From NCBI RefSeq assembly GCF_000264905.1, contig NW_006763148.1, forward strand, positions 775,575 through 839,574: DNA of 64,000 nucleotides. Direction: 5' to 3'. Below, one piece after another: positions 9,765-19,954 of the stretch; within the stretch, counting starts at the first letter, position 1; each line of letters begins with the position of its first letter. Made by a program: the position numbers and the translations under genes. This DNA comes from Stereum hirsutum FP-91666 SS1 (taxonomy: Eukaryota; Basidiomycota; Agaricomycetes; Russulales; Stereaceae). The notes under the pieces are model-generated. The model was not told the origin of the DNA. It worked only from the letters and a program-made list of their open reading frames with translations, and did not search any database.

Positions 9765-10829
9765 TGTAGGAGGGACAGGCAAAGCGAAGAGGCACGAGGG
9801 GAACAAAGAGCTAAGAAGGCCATGGAAACGAACCTGAGGATTGGCGGTGTGTCCGCAATTACACGAGGCTCACTTCCCACTTGAAGCCCCGATCATCATG
9901 ATCAAGATCCCTTTCTGTGCATCTCAGCAACTCGTGTCGTTCAAGATTTGCGGAAAATTGCCGGGGGACGAGTGCATAAAGGGAGGGCTGGACGTCGTTG
10001 AGGAGGACGACCGCGACTTCCGATCGTGTCGGGTTCTACATGTTCTCCCACGCTCGCTCTCGCTCTGTGAAGTGCCACTGTGGCAAACAGGAGAGGCAAA
10101 GCAAGGCAGAGTCGAGTCAAACAAGCACGCTCCAAATCGTATAGGTATTATATTAATACACGCGATAGCAAAGAGGATAAACAAAACATAGACAACGATA
10201 AAACTAACTATAGGGTGAGCACCACGAGCGAGAGCGAACTAGGGATAACAAGTTGGAAAGCGGGCATAGTATGTGTGCTGCGACGAGATCCGAGACGAGA
10301 TGAAGCGATAGTAAGTAAGTAAGCAAGCAATACAGACAGCCGACGCTCTCTACATGAGGGTTATAAAAATACATGAGGATGCCATGAGAGATGGCAACAA
10401 AAATGAGAGCGTCGGCGAGAAGGAGAAAGTAGTAAGAAGGAATCCAGGTAGCGTGCTCGGTGGCGAGGTGATTGATACAGAATTCCTGTGATAAGAGTAT
10501 AGTGAGATAATATAAAATAAATCGATGAATATTGAAAGGCAGAGGGGTGGATGAAGATCAGAACACGACGAGAGACTGGGGAGACTGGGAGCATAGCGGT
10601 GTGGTGCAGAGCAATATGTAGGGGACGAAAGTGCAGAAACTAGGAAAACATAGATGAGACGAGATTGAGAGAGCTACAGAGCACGGAGACAGAGAGAAAA
10701 CAGAGATAGCAATACAGCAGACTTGAGACACAGCATTGCAAGCTGCGCCAAACTTTGACGCGACCCACGTGATCGCGATTAATATATGGATAGGGGCTGA
10801 AGGGCCCAGAGGCGCGTGGACGAGAATAA

Positions 10830-11190
10830 AAAAGTGGGGAACAGGCGAGTAAGGCGATAGAGACGATGGACGTCTACAAAAAAAGCCCCAATAACTCCGC
10901 GTAAGCATTCAAACCACCTCGAAGAAAAGACCTCGAAGAGGACTCACCAAGTCTTCGTCTCCATCGTGCGACTCCAGCCAGCCCTCCACGCGTGGAGGGA
11001 AATAAGGAAGTGGGCGATGGGCAGCGAGTAAGGCGAAGGAGACGATGGACAGAGTCGAATATGAGTAACTCTACAAAACGAAACATGCACTCCGCATCAG
11101 CAGTCGATCCCCTCGAAAAAAAGACAGAAAAAGCCGACTCACCAAGCCCTCGACCCCATCTTGCTCCTCCAACCATCCTCCACTTCACTC
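10830..11190 (-). repeat. Duplicated 3'-UTR intron module of array gene 3
   Basis: Two adjacent related segments each contain an acceptor-like TTTTGTAG, a CTCGAA-rich middle, a donor GACTTG|GTGAGT (proximal copy GGCTTG|GTGAGT) and a CTGGCTGGAG-like flank. The proximal copy gives an intron at 11071-11142 (72 nt, donor 56 nt after the stop). The distal copy gives a second possible intron at 10874-10947 (74 nt). Confidence 0.55.
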
Positions 11191-11198
11191 CACTCTAT

Positions 11199-13412
11199 CT
11201 ACTTCCTCTTCGTCGCACGCCTCTTCGGCTTCACCGCCTTACCCCCAGTCTTCTCGACAGCCTCAACCAACTTCGCCTTCTCACTCTTCACCCTCGTCCG
11301 CTTCGCCCGTGGCTCCTCCACCTCAGGCTTGGGCTGAGCATCGCCCACAACGTCGACGTCCATCGCCTCCTCGTCGACATCAATGACAGTGACCTCCGGC
11401 TCCGGCTCAGCTACACGTTTCCTCTTCGAAACGCGCTTAGGTTCGGCGGGAGCCTTCCCCTTCCCCTTCGACTTCCTGGCCTTCTCGACTTCAGCAGCAG
11501 CCTCAGCGGCGGTGGCGGCCTCGATTATCCCGGCCTTCTCTTCCCGCGTCTCGCAAACAGGAAAGGTGAGGGTCCAATCCGTAGAGAGAGGTGGAGCTGG
11601 AGAGGACGGGTGAGAAGTCGAGGGTCCGGCTTCGGGTTCGACTTCGGGAAGGGGTTGAGGAAGAGAATGGGAGGGTGGGGGAGTGGGAAGGGTAGAAGGG
11701 CCGGGAAGAGCGAGGGTCGACGGTCCTGCCTGTGGAGACGCAGACGCCCGTTCCAGGACTTCTGCGGCCTCAACAAGAGCATACAGGCCCGCGAACGAGG
11801 GCGCGGGTGAGGGAGAGTGGGAGGGAGAGTGGGACGCGGCGGGTGCGGGTGCTGATGCTGATGCTGATGCGGCCTCGGCAGCCCTTTCAGCGGCGAGTAG
11901 CTCCTTGAACGTTGGGTACTGGGGTTGGGGTTGTAATGCGACAGGTGCTGGTGCTGTTGCTGACGTCGATGCGGGCCTACGGATGATTACAATGGTCGGC
12001 AGTCCTCCATTCGGCGAAGGACGAGTGGTCGCGGTATATTTATGCCTCACTTTCTCGTCGTCGTCGTCGTCGTCGTCGTCCGTCTCGTCACCATCGACAT
12101 CGTCCTCGTCCTCCGGTTCGTCCTCATCGAATTCGGGTTCCAAAGCCCTCCCCTTGCCCTTATCCACCTTGACCACAGGCGACCCGATCGCCGTCGCGTC
12201 GCTCTCGCCGGTCCCATTGCCACTCCCGCTCCCACTCGCCACCGCCACAGCCACAGCCAGAGTCGCGTCGCTCTCCCCGGTCGCGAGCGCCGCGACACTC
12301 TCGTTGCTCGAAGAGCGTACGTGTCCACGAGCAGGAGACGCCGTCCGACGACCTTTCGGAGGCGATGCCGTCCGGGGACGTGTCGCGAACAATGTCGTAC
12401 GCGCACGTTTCGGCGGGGGCGCATGAGGGCTGAGGAGAGTGGGGTTTGAGTCGACAGCAGGGGATGTCGTCCGGCGACGTTTGCGAGATGAGGATGGGAC
12501 GACGAGGAGAGAGGGGTCGATGGGCGCAGAGGGTGTAGCGTTGTAGATGAAGGAAGAGCCCGGAGTCGGGCCTTCGATGTGGATGTCGGGGGCGGGTGAA
12601 GAGGCTGGGGTGGGGGCTGTGGTGAGAACGACCTCGGGAGTGGGGTCGACGACGGGAGCCTCAATCTTCTTACCCTTCCGAGTCCGTTTCGCTGGCTGCG
12701 TGCGAGGCTCGTCCTCAGCAGCCTTGCGCTTGTTCCTCCTCGACGCACGAGCTGGTGGTGCGGGGGCAGCCTGCGGCTCCGGTGCTACCACCACCTCCTC
12801 CTCCTCCGCGGCCGCCTCCACCACCACCTCCATCTCCACATCCTGCGCGACTGGAACCTCAACATCCCCGTTCGCGTCCCCGCCATTCCTCTTATCCTTA
12901 ATCCTCGAACTCTTCCGCGTTGCACCCGCCTTCGCCTTCTCCATCGCTGCCACCTTCGCAAGCCTCCTCTTCTCTGCCGCGGCCGCGAGCACTGCTGGGT
13001 CCCTAGGCTTCGTCGCCTTCGTCGCCCTACCCTTACCCTTACCCCTGGGCTGCGCCCACGCCTTCCCCGTCGAACCCGAGGCAACAGGGTGGCGCGCGAC
13101 ATCGTCGTCCCAGGTTGGATAGGGCAGTTGCTTCTTGTGCTGGTTGTGTGCATAGACGAATTCGGTGGGGCCACTGCGGAAGTGGGGGGGTATGCCTGCG
13201 TGGTACTGGATGTTGGGTGTGGTGGCGCCACCGTTTGTGGCGTTCGAAGTCGATGCGACGACGGTGGGGACGGTGGGCGCGGTGGGGTGGGAGTTGTATA
13301 CGTGCGGGCCAGGGGGAGCTAGTAGTGGTGGCCTCGGGTTCACCTCGTCGCGTAGAGCGGATGTGGGGAAGGTGAGTTTGGACGGACTAGCGGGTTCGTC
13401 GTAGTCAGACAT
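11199..13412 (-). CDS. Disordered basic nuclear-type protein, array member 3
   Basis: The start is set at ATG 13412 (MSDYDEP), by analogy with member 2 and 110 nt from the TATA box. An open frame continues upstream to 13658 but falls in the 5' leader. About 737 residues. N-terminal Pro-rich part, then a KGKGRATKATK block, an Ala/Lys/Arg helix, an ATRKSSRIKDKR cluster, a poly-Glu/Val acidic stretch, RRNKRKAAEDEP, an Asp-rich run near DETDDDDDDDD, the YTATTRPSPN motif, and a tail EPRAKRTRVKSEKAKLVEAV...KPKRRATKRK shared with member 2. No catalytic domain is visible. Alternating basic and acidic low-complexity blocks are typical of intrinsically disordered nuclear or condensate-forming proteins, but that is inference. 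A 3'-UTR intron follows the stop by 56 nt. Confidence 0.6.
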   Translation of the reverse strand: MSDYDEPASPSKLTFPTSALRDEVNPRPPLLAPPGPHVYNSHPTAPTVPTVVASTSNATNGGATTPNIQYHAGIPPHFRSGPTEFVYAHNQHKKQLPYPTWDDDVARHPVASGSTGKAWAQPRGKGKGRATKATKPRDPAVLAAAAEKRRLAKVAAMEKAKAGATRKSSRIKDKRNGGDANGDVEVPVAQDVEMEVVVEAAAEEEEVVVAPEPQAAPAPPARASRRNKRKAAEDEPRTQPAKRTRKGKKIEAPVVDPTPEVVLTTAPTPASSPAPDIHIEGPTPGSSFIYNATPSAPIDPSLLVVPSSSRKRRRTTSPAVDSNPTLLSPHAPPPKRARTTLFATRPRTASPPKGRRTASPARGHVRSSSNESVAALATGESDATLAVAVAVASGSGSGNGTGESDATAIGSPVVKVDKGKGRALEPEFDEDEPEDEDDVDGDETDDDDDDDDEKVRHKYTATTRPSPNGGLPTIVIIRRPASTSATAPAPVALQPQPQYPTFKELLAAERAAEAASASASAPAPAASHSPSHSPSPAPSFAGLYALVEAAEVLERASASPQAGPSTLALPGPSTLPTPPPSHSLPQPLPEVEPEAGPSTSHPSSPAPPLSTDWTLTFPVCETREEKAGIIEAATAAEAAAEVEKARKSKGKGKAPAEPKRVSKRKRVAEPEPEVTVIDVDEEAMDVDVVGDAQPKPEVEEPRAKRTRVKSEKAKLVEAVEKTGGKAVKPKRRATKRK

Positions 13413-13521
13413 GATAGAGCAGGAGTGATTGTTGTAAGAGTTTAGTTGTTGTGCAATTGGTTTGTTGTGTGTGGGAGTGTATAGCGATGTGGGTGGCCGT
13501 GTACGGGGTGTCGGGGGAGGG

Positions 13522-13529
13522 TTTATATA
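13522..13529 (-). promoter_or_regulatory. TATA box of array gene 3
   Basis: TATATAAA on the minus strand, 110 nt from the ATG. The flanking sequence (TGCCTGTCCCTC and the ACCCTC leader) is conserved with the copy at 9757-9764. Confidence 0.65.
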
Positions 13530-13720
13530 TGTATGAGGGACAGGCAAAGCGAAGAGGCACGGGAGAGACAATGTACCAAGGAGGCCATGGAAACGAACCT
13601 GAGGATTGGCGTTTGTGCCACTATCGTCCATAGCAATTACGCGAGGCTCACTTCCCACTTAAGCCCCTGATCATCTAATCATCATGCATCATGATCTATG
13701 CCTTTCACCAACTCGTGTCG

Positions 13721-15500
13721 TCCGTCTTATTTCGCCAGGAAGCCCGCCTCGCCTGTGCGCCCCACGGCTCGCTGGACCGCGGCTCTTCTGTGATACTTGC
13801 TTTCGGTGTGATATCATGCGCGGGGCTGTGTGCCATGCGGCCAAGACGATAGTAACGAGAGAAACAAAGCTGGTGAATTGGGCACAAAAGACGAGTTTGG
13901 AACAACGGAGAGCGCTGGACGAGGGTCAATGCGGACTAGCGCCCAGATACGTAAGTTACACCTATCTACGGATCTGCTCGCGTGCCCCAGATCCGGTTCC
14001 GATCACGCCAATCCCGCAAAATTGACTCGCCACTCATTTCTCGGTCTGCTCCTGCGTCTGTCCCTTGCTGTTTTGCGCTCTATGTTGAGCACGATGTACA
14101 TAGCAGTCGGACCCAACATAAACTCTGAATTCCTGTATGTTTGATGGTCGGAAGGGCAGAAAAAGACCCGATGGTCCTTGCTTTTGAGCCACTGATACTC
14201 CCACGCCGTACCAAAATAGGCTGTGCTTCCATTCCTCTCCGGCAACTCCCATTCTATGGCTCAAGCCTCAGGGTCAACGCAGGTCAACGCTTCATGATCG
14301 CCTCGAGGCTCGATATGATTGGCTCCTCACTTCAGCTTCAGGCCTCATATCGTGCAGTGCCATCCGAACACAAATATTGAATGTATAACCCTTGCACAGC
14401 TAAGCATGTCTAGCTAACCTCCAAAGACACCTGCATCACACCGCAAACCCTCTCCATCGTTATCCTCGCAAATATCGATGCAATCCGGCACATCAGAAGA
14501 AGAACGTCGTCCAATCCTGCAACACCGACATCGAGCTCGACGTCGTATTTAGATCTCATCTGGGGAGGATAAACCGCGCATGCTTGCGAACGTCGGAATC
14601 GATGCCGACCTACTCGCTCTGGACTGGAGCCTGATGAGCCTATCTTCGCGCGCCGTATGAGTATCCGGACCCAGCTCAGAACTTACGACCCTGGCCAGAC
14701 ACCAGACACGAACTGGGACGAGTGCGTCAGACGTTCCGGGAGGGATTTAGGAGTACTAGTGGATATTTATCTGGGTTGTGCACGCATGGTGAGTACGCCC
14801 ACGTCTGTGACTCGGATGGCGGATGTTGAACGTTGAACGCTGAACTTTCGTCTGTGGCACCCAACCAGGGCCATACATCCTCGTCTTCGCTTCCGCCTTC
14901 CAAGCCATGACTCGCTCGAACTCGAATGGCACCAGCCCTCCCGACTCGGTCGATATCCGAATATGTGCGCGGGGCAGAACGTCCAGTACGGCCTGGAGAC
15001 GACTCCAATGGTTTCCGAGAGCGCTCGTTTCGCGTCTTCGAGGACGCGGAAGATCCACTGGCGGAGGAAAGGTTTTTGACGAGTCTCGGGCGGTTGGGGA
15101 TTTGGCTTTTCGTGGATGAGATTACGCTGGGCGAAGTTGGAGCTGGAGGCCCTGTACATGTAAGTGCGTGGCCCTCGAGGTGTCAAACTTAAGATCAGCT
15201 AGTTTCGATTTTTTTTTCTTGTCCTGCCTCTCCATCATGCATGTCTCGATGTCTTCGTATACATATCACTACTGTAGGGCCCGTTTTCCGCACACATTGT
15301 TAGGCTTAGTCTCTCTACATAAGTAGTATCTATAGCCCATTATTTATGATACACTGTCGAACTTTGCAATTGATCTCGAAGCTAAGTCTACGAACATCCC
15401 AGTGCCACCCATTGTGGCCCCCCCAATTCGCGTGTCGTGTGGCCCTCCGCGATGTCCGAGTCTGACGTCTGCGCTCAAAGTTGCCTGCCACAACGCCCCA
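13721..15500. other. No confident gene; possible remnant on the plus strand near 14640-15190
   Basis: Short plus-strand pieces look weakly coding: around 14665-14790, ending at a GTGAGTACG donor-like site, and around 14926-15165 (GRLGIWLFVDEITLGEV). An in-frame TGA at 14908 and the lack of a clean start prevent a gene model. It may be a decayed gene or an unresolved multi-exon gene. The rest shows nothing I can support. Confidence 0.3.
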
Positions 15501-17992
15501 ATGCTCCCTCTCCGTCGAGCATCCACATCCTTACGCTCCCCACTCTTCACGCGAACGATGTCCTCGATCTACATCCTTCCCATATCTCCCAACGCCCCCA
15601 GTTCCGGCACAAATTCGAATTCAAGTCCAGCAGTGCCCAACGCCATAGATCCGCACCAACTCTGGTCCACCGTCCCTGCCCCACATTCCTCCAAGCCCGC
15701 CAAACTCGGAACGACGCGCGTCTTTTATGCACCATCTGCTGGAGGAGGAGAAGGAGGAGTCAGTGCGGTAGTGAGCCTGGGCAGCCAGTTTGGTAAGAAG
15801 AAGGGCGATGAGAGGAGGGAGGTCGTTAGGAGGGCTGTGGGGAGTGGGGTTAAGACTGTGAAAGGGCTGTGGGAGGGAGAGAAGGTGGTGAAGGTGGATG
15901 CGAGGGAGGATGCGCATGCGGCTGGTCTGTTGTGTTCCTTTTCTGATCTGAAGATTTGGAAGTCCTGCTGACGTTCGTTGCAATTGCTGGGTCTTTCGGG
16001 TTTGGAATCTAGCTGTGGCGGCGTATTTGGCAGAATACAAGTTCGACCTCAAAACGGACCCACCATCGCGTTTCAGACCCGGATCCAAAATCGACAAGGA
16101 CATCACGTTCGAGCCGTTGGAGAAATCGAAGGAATGGGATAGAGGGGTTGTGTATGCTGAGGCTCAGAACCTCGCCAGGACGGTATGCATTCTCCACATG
16201 CATACCATCACTGGCATGCTAGAAGTTCAATGGGCTGACGAGCAGTGTACTTATAGTTGATGGAGCTTCCGGCGAATATGCTTACGCCGACGGTATGTCC
16301 TTTCGTTCTGGTAAGAAGTAATGGTTCGGATGCGATGCTGAGGTGGACAGGTCGTGGTAGGCTTTTGCGGAGCGTATGAAGGCTGAATTCGCGAATGTGG
16401 CAGACACAGAGGTCATCGTGCGCGATGAAGGTGAATGTCCTTCAAATCGCTAATAATATCTGAATATATGGACTCAACCCTCGTTTTATTTTCTTGGTCA
16501 GAATGGGCCGCAGAGAAGGGCATGGTACGCTCTCGGTTTGTATTTCCGCGGTTAGCGTCATCTCAACCGATACTTCGCAGAACACCTTCCTCTCCGTTAC
16601 AAAAGGCACAGACGAGCCGGCTAAGTTCCTCGAGATGTGCGTTTCCGTTTTCGTGTTCTGGCCTATACCGAACCGGACGCTCATTTATGTCTTTCGGTTG
16701 AATGATAGTCATTATAATGGTGCCGCGAAAGGTGACCAACCGCTTGCTTTCGTCGGGAAGGGCATCACGTTCGACTCTGGAGGTATTAGCATCAAGCCTT
16801 CTGCTGTGAGTTCTGCTCCCACTATGCATAGTTCTCATGTACTGATTGAATGAATGTAGGACATGAAACTCATGCGCGGTGATATGGGTAGGTTCTTGCA
16901 CGCGTAGGCGACACGATTGTACTGATACAGGGGCTCATGTATAGGTGGTGCTGCGACAGTCGTCGCTGCTGCTCTAGCCATCGCAAAGCTCAAGTTTCCG
17001 TACGTCCCGACTATCAATCCTTTCGTCGTGTTATACCTTGTCAATGACAGTGCGTTAGCATCAACCTTGTCTGCATCACGCCTCTTTGCGAGAACATGCC
17101 TGGACCGAAAGCGAACAAACCTGGAGACATGTATGTACAGTCTCATTAGATTATGACAGCTCACGGTGCATCTATCGGGCGTGGCTGATGTGCAAGTTTG
17201 TGGATAGTATTTATGCGATGAATGGCAAGTCGGTCGAGATCGACAATACGGATGCTGAGGGACGATTGATTCTCTCTGACGCGCTTTACTACACCTCGAC
17301 AACGTATAAACCCCACACGTTGATCGATGTCGCCACACTCACTGGGTAAGTCCTTCCAACATCCCGTCTGACGAACGCGTGACTGAGTACTGACTTCAAC
17401 CGTTGTTTCGATAACAGTGCCATGGACATAGCCCTCGGCGAAGTCTTCGCGGGCGTATTCTCCGTACGTCGTTTTTCCACAAATATCTTCTCCTGGCTCG
17501 CTGTTAAACGTCACATCTCGTAACACCCAGACCTCCGATAGCCTCTGGTCCGAACTCCACGAAGCTGGCGAGACAGAATATGACCGTTTCTGGCGCATGC
17601 CTCTCGACGACGAGTTCGCCCCTCAGATCCACAGATCAAATGCCGACTTGTGCAACGTACGTCATCCTCTCCTCTTCCATCCATCCATCCATCCTCCCGC
17701 CAACATTCCAAGCTGACCGATACTTTGCGTGCTTATACGTATATGTGTATAATAGACTGGTGGCAAGCCCGGAGGAAGCTGTACCGCCGCTCTTTTCCTC
17801 AAGCCTTTCGTTGAAGGTATCGAGCCCAAGGAAGGTGAAGAGGGATCGGAGGAGGAGGAGCTGAGATGGGCTCATATTGATATCGCGGGCGTGATGGAGG
17901 CGACTAGGCCGTCGCCGTATATGGAGATGGGGATGACGGGGAGGCCGGTGAGGGCACTGGTGGAGTTTGTTAGGAGGATGGGGCAGGAGTAG
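15501..17992 (+). CDS. Leucine aminopeptidase, peptidase family M17
   Basis: This metallo-aminopeptidase removes N-terminal residues, classically with two divalent metals. Fourteen exons can be placed with consistent phase (15501-15924, 16013-16182, 16257-16292, 16361-16430, 16502-16524, 16581-16636, 16709-16805, 16860-16887, 16945-16999, 17059-17130, 17208-17345, 17418-17463, 17531-17656, 17756-17992), giving 525 residues, normal for M17 enzymes. Catalytic-domain hallmarks are all present: [16 protein letters not shown] with the metal- and catalysis-related Lys, [25 protein letters not shown] and the signature [14 protein letters not shown]. The first ~20 residues ([19 protein letters not shown]) are Arg/Ser-rich without acids, like a mitochondrial presequence. 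A second ATG at 15558 ([10 protein letters not shown]) would give a cytosolic form. The gene stands alone. Confidence 0.92.
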
Positions 17993-19954
17993 GGGTATTT
18001 ACATACAATGTTGTTGGGTGCTTAGTACGCGGGAGATGCTGCTTTTCTTGCTCTTCCTCATTTCATGAGGAATCTGTTTGTTTGCGCGCAACATAGTATG
18101 CACAATGGCGACTGTGGTGGGTAGGTCCATGCTGTAGCCGTGTTGATGGGCCACATGTGGCGTTAAAATGGCTATGTTACCTAAGTTATCATTTGGGCGT
18201 CTACGTCTGTCAGTGAGTCAACACCATCATCGACGTCCTTTACAGCACCCAAACTATTCTAGACTGCTGCGTGTTCTCCTCCAGGACAACTCTTTCACCA
18301 CACATCTCATCTTTGAACAAAAGAACGCCTCTGCGTTGCAGAACCTCACCACGAAATGGGCCGACCAAATTTCCCCGTCGTTGGCTCCCGCCGCCCGACC
18401 TCGCGTTCTCCCCAGACTGCACCCCATCCATCTCACCCGGATCCTGTTACCACGAACAACGCAGCATTGACATGACAAAAAACTCACAGAGGAGATATGC
18501 AGGCAAGTGGCGCAGTAGTTGACCGTGATGCGAGATCCAACAATAACGCGTTTCGCTCTCCGCACGTCCAGAACCATCGTAGGTCGTGAAAAGTAGATCC
18601 GTTCACATACTTACTTCCGGGCGGAAGAAGGAGATATCTCGCTAAACGCCAAACGCCAACTATCGACAGACTCTATGTGCTCATTCGTCCACAACCGAGT
18701 TTCGCTCGCCCTGTCGAACTCATTCTCCACAACCTCTCGTCCCCTGCGTCCAATCTACTCGCGGATCCATGGAGACACGTCAACCGACCTAGATCATCGT
18801 CGCTCATGGCTTCGGGTACGATCGGACGGCTCAATTGTCGTTTTATACACAAGGTCGGTGAGCGGTAGGGACTTGTAGGGATCGTGAGCCAGGATTCACC
18901 GGATAGATCAGATGGTGACTAGGACCGGCAGAAAAACTGGGTCGGTATTAACTTCTCTGGGTGTGCGCTGAGATCTTTTTCTGGCCGATGTAGCGAAGCG
19001 AAGATATCGTGGGGTAGGCAAGAGAAATGTATATCAGTGTATTTATCAGGTTCGTGTCTCGGACGCTTGTATCTCTTGTGCTGCTCCCGTACTGTGTCTG
19101 ACCCGTGTCGATTTACCTCTTCAGCTTAGTACATATTGTATCGCAGGTGAGCCTGTTAGTATTGTCCATTTCCGGGAGTACGCACGGATCGCCGTCGTCT
19201 CCTCATATTTGCTCGCAATGGCAATCATGTACTCCATCCATATTCTTCGATACTTTGGTGCGGAGGCAGCGGCTCCTTGCACTGTCGTAAAACATATATC
19301 CTACCTCGTCGATGCAATCAGATCTTTGTAACGCTTTCGACGTCTTTCCGGACCGTACGGGCTTTCCAGATATCCTGCTTCTCTGGCGTCACTGATCAAT
19401 GAAAGCCACGGTAAGTCTGGAAGACAGAGCATCGGCCTCAATCCTCCCGTGAATGACGAACGCATTACCTTCAAGCCCCTTGGATATTCGTTCTGTCGAC
19501 ATTATCAAGTCTCACGACCCGTTGCCCCTGTCATGCGCACCTTCACCCAGCGGTCCGGTCATTGCTGCAAGCGCTTCCTCGTGCTCTTTGGGATCAGACG
19601 ACGTGCTTCCCGCCTCCTCTACCTCCTCTTGCACGGAATTCTATCCCCGTGTTTAATACTCTCGCATGGTTCAACCTGCAGCATTTTTGATAATAGCTGA
19701 TTAGGAGGCCATCCATGGCATGCTACCGAGGTTCTTGGGGTAATAACGCTCAGCGCAGCCCGGTCTTGTGTTCAGGAGGTGTGCGTCATCGCGGGCATGG
19801 CGAGCGATGAGGCGGACTTGAGCATTGAGAGTGCCTTGCAAGTGCTGGTATAAGTATCGAGGAGGCGAGCCGGAGGGGCTGTTTGTGAGCATCTTGCCGT
19901 GCGCGATAGCTTTGGCCGTTCGTTTGACGGTTCTTTTCTGTGTGGCCCATCAGT
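17993..19954. other. Long stretch with no supported gene
   Basis: Open stretches at 18168-18577, 18675-18878 and 19449-19700 are short, lack domains and have no coherent splice structure. A CCACATGTGGCG dyad occurs near 18152. The last few hundred bases are presumably the upstream region of the GH51 gene. Nothing else is evident. Confidence 0.4.

Larger units (their letters stand above)
6400..9945. repeat. Tandem segmental duplication, left copy
   Basis: This unit holds array gene 2 with its promoter and 3' flank. Its left edge (from about 6405: a block reading AAAGGGAGGGCTGGACGTCG, then TTCCGATCGTGTCGG, then GTGCCACTGTGGC) recurs at about 9955. Its right end (GGAAACGAACCTGAGGATTG, then GAGGCTCACTTCCCACTT) recurs at 13586-13670. 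The copies abut directly, so this looks like unequal crossing-over or replication slippage of a 3.5-kb unit. Confidence 0.7.
9950..13720. repeat. Tandem segmental duplication, right copy
   Basis: This is the second copy of the unit starting at about 6400. It carries array gene 3, its TATA box, its 5' leader and its 3' flank. It is longer than the left copy partly because the segment with the 3'-UTR intron is itself duplicated (10830-10995 and 10996-11190). Confidence 0.7.

Noticed and set aside
11683..12426. Plus-strand ORFs antisense to the disordered-protein genes (also 8337-8825, 4402-4724, 12547-13122)
   Set aside because: They mirror GC-rich low-complexity coding sequence and consist of Ser/Ala/Arg runs without motifs.
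17675..17700. CCAT repeat in the aminopeptidase gene as a regulatory site
   Set aside because: A short microsatellite inside an intron; no evidence of function.
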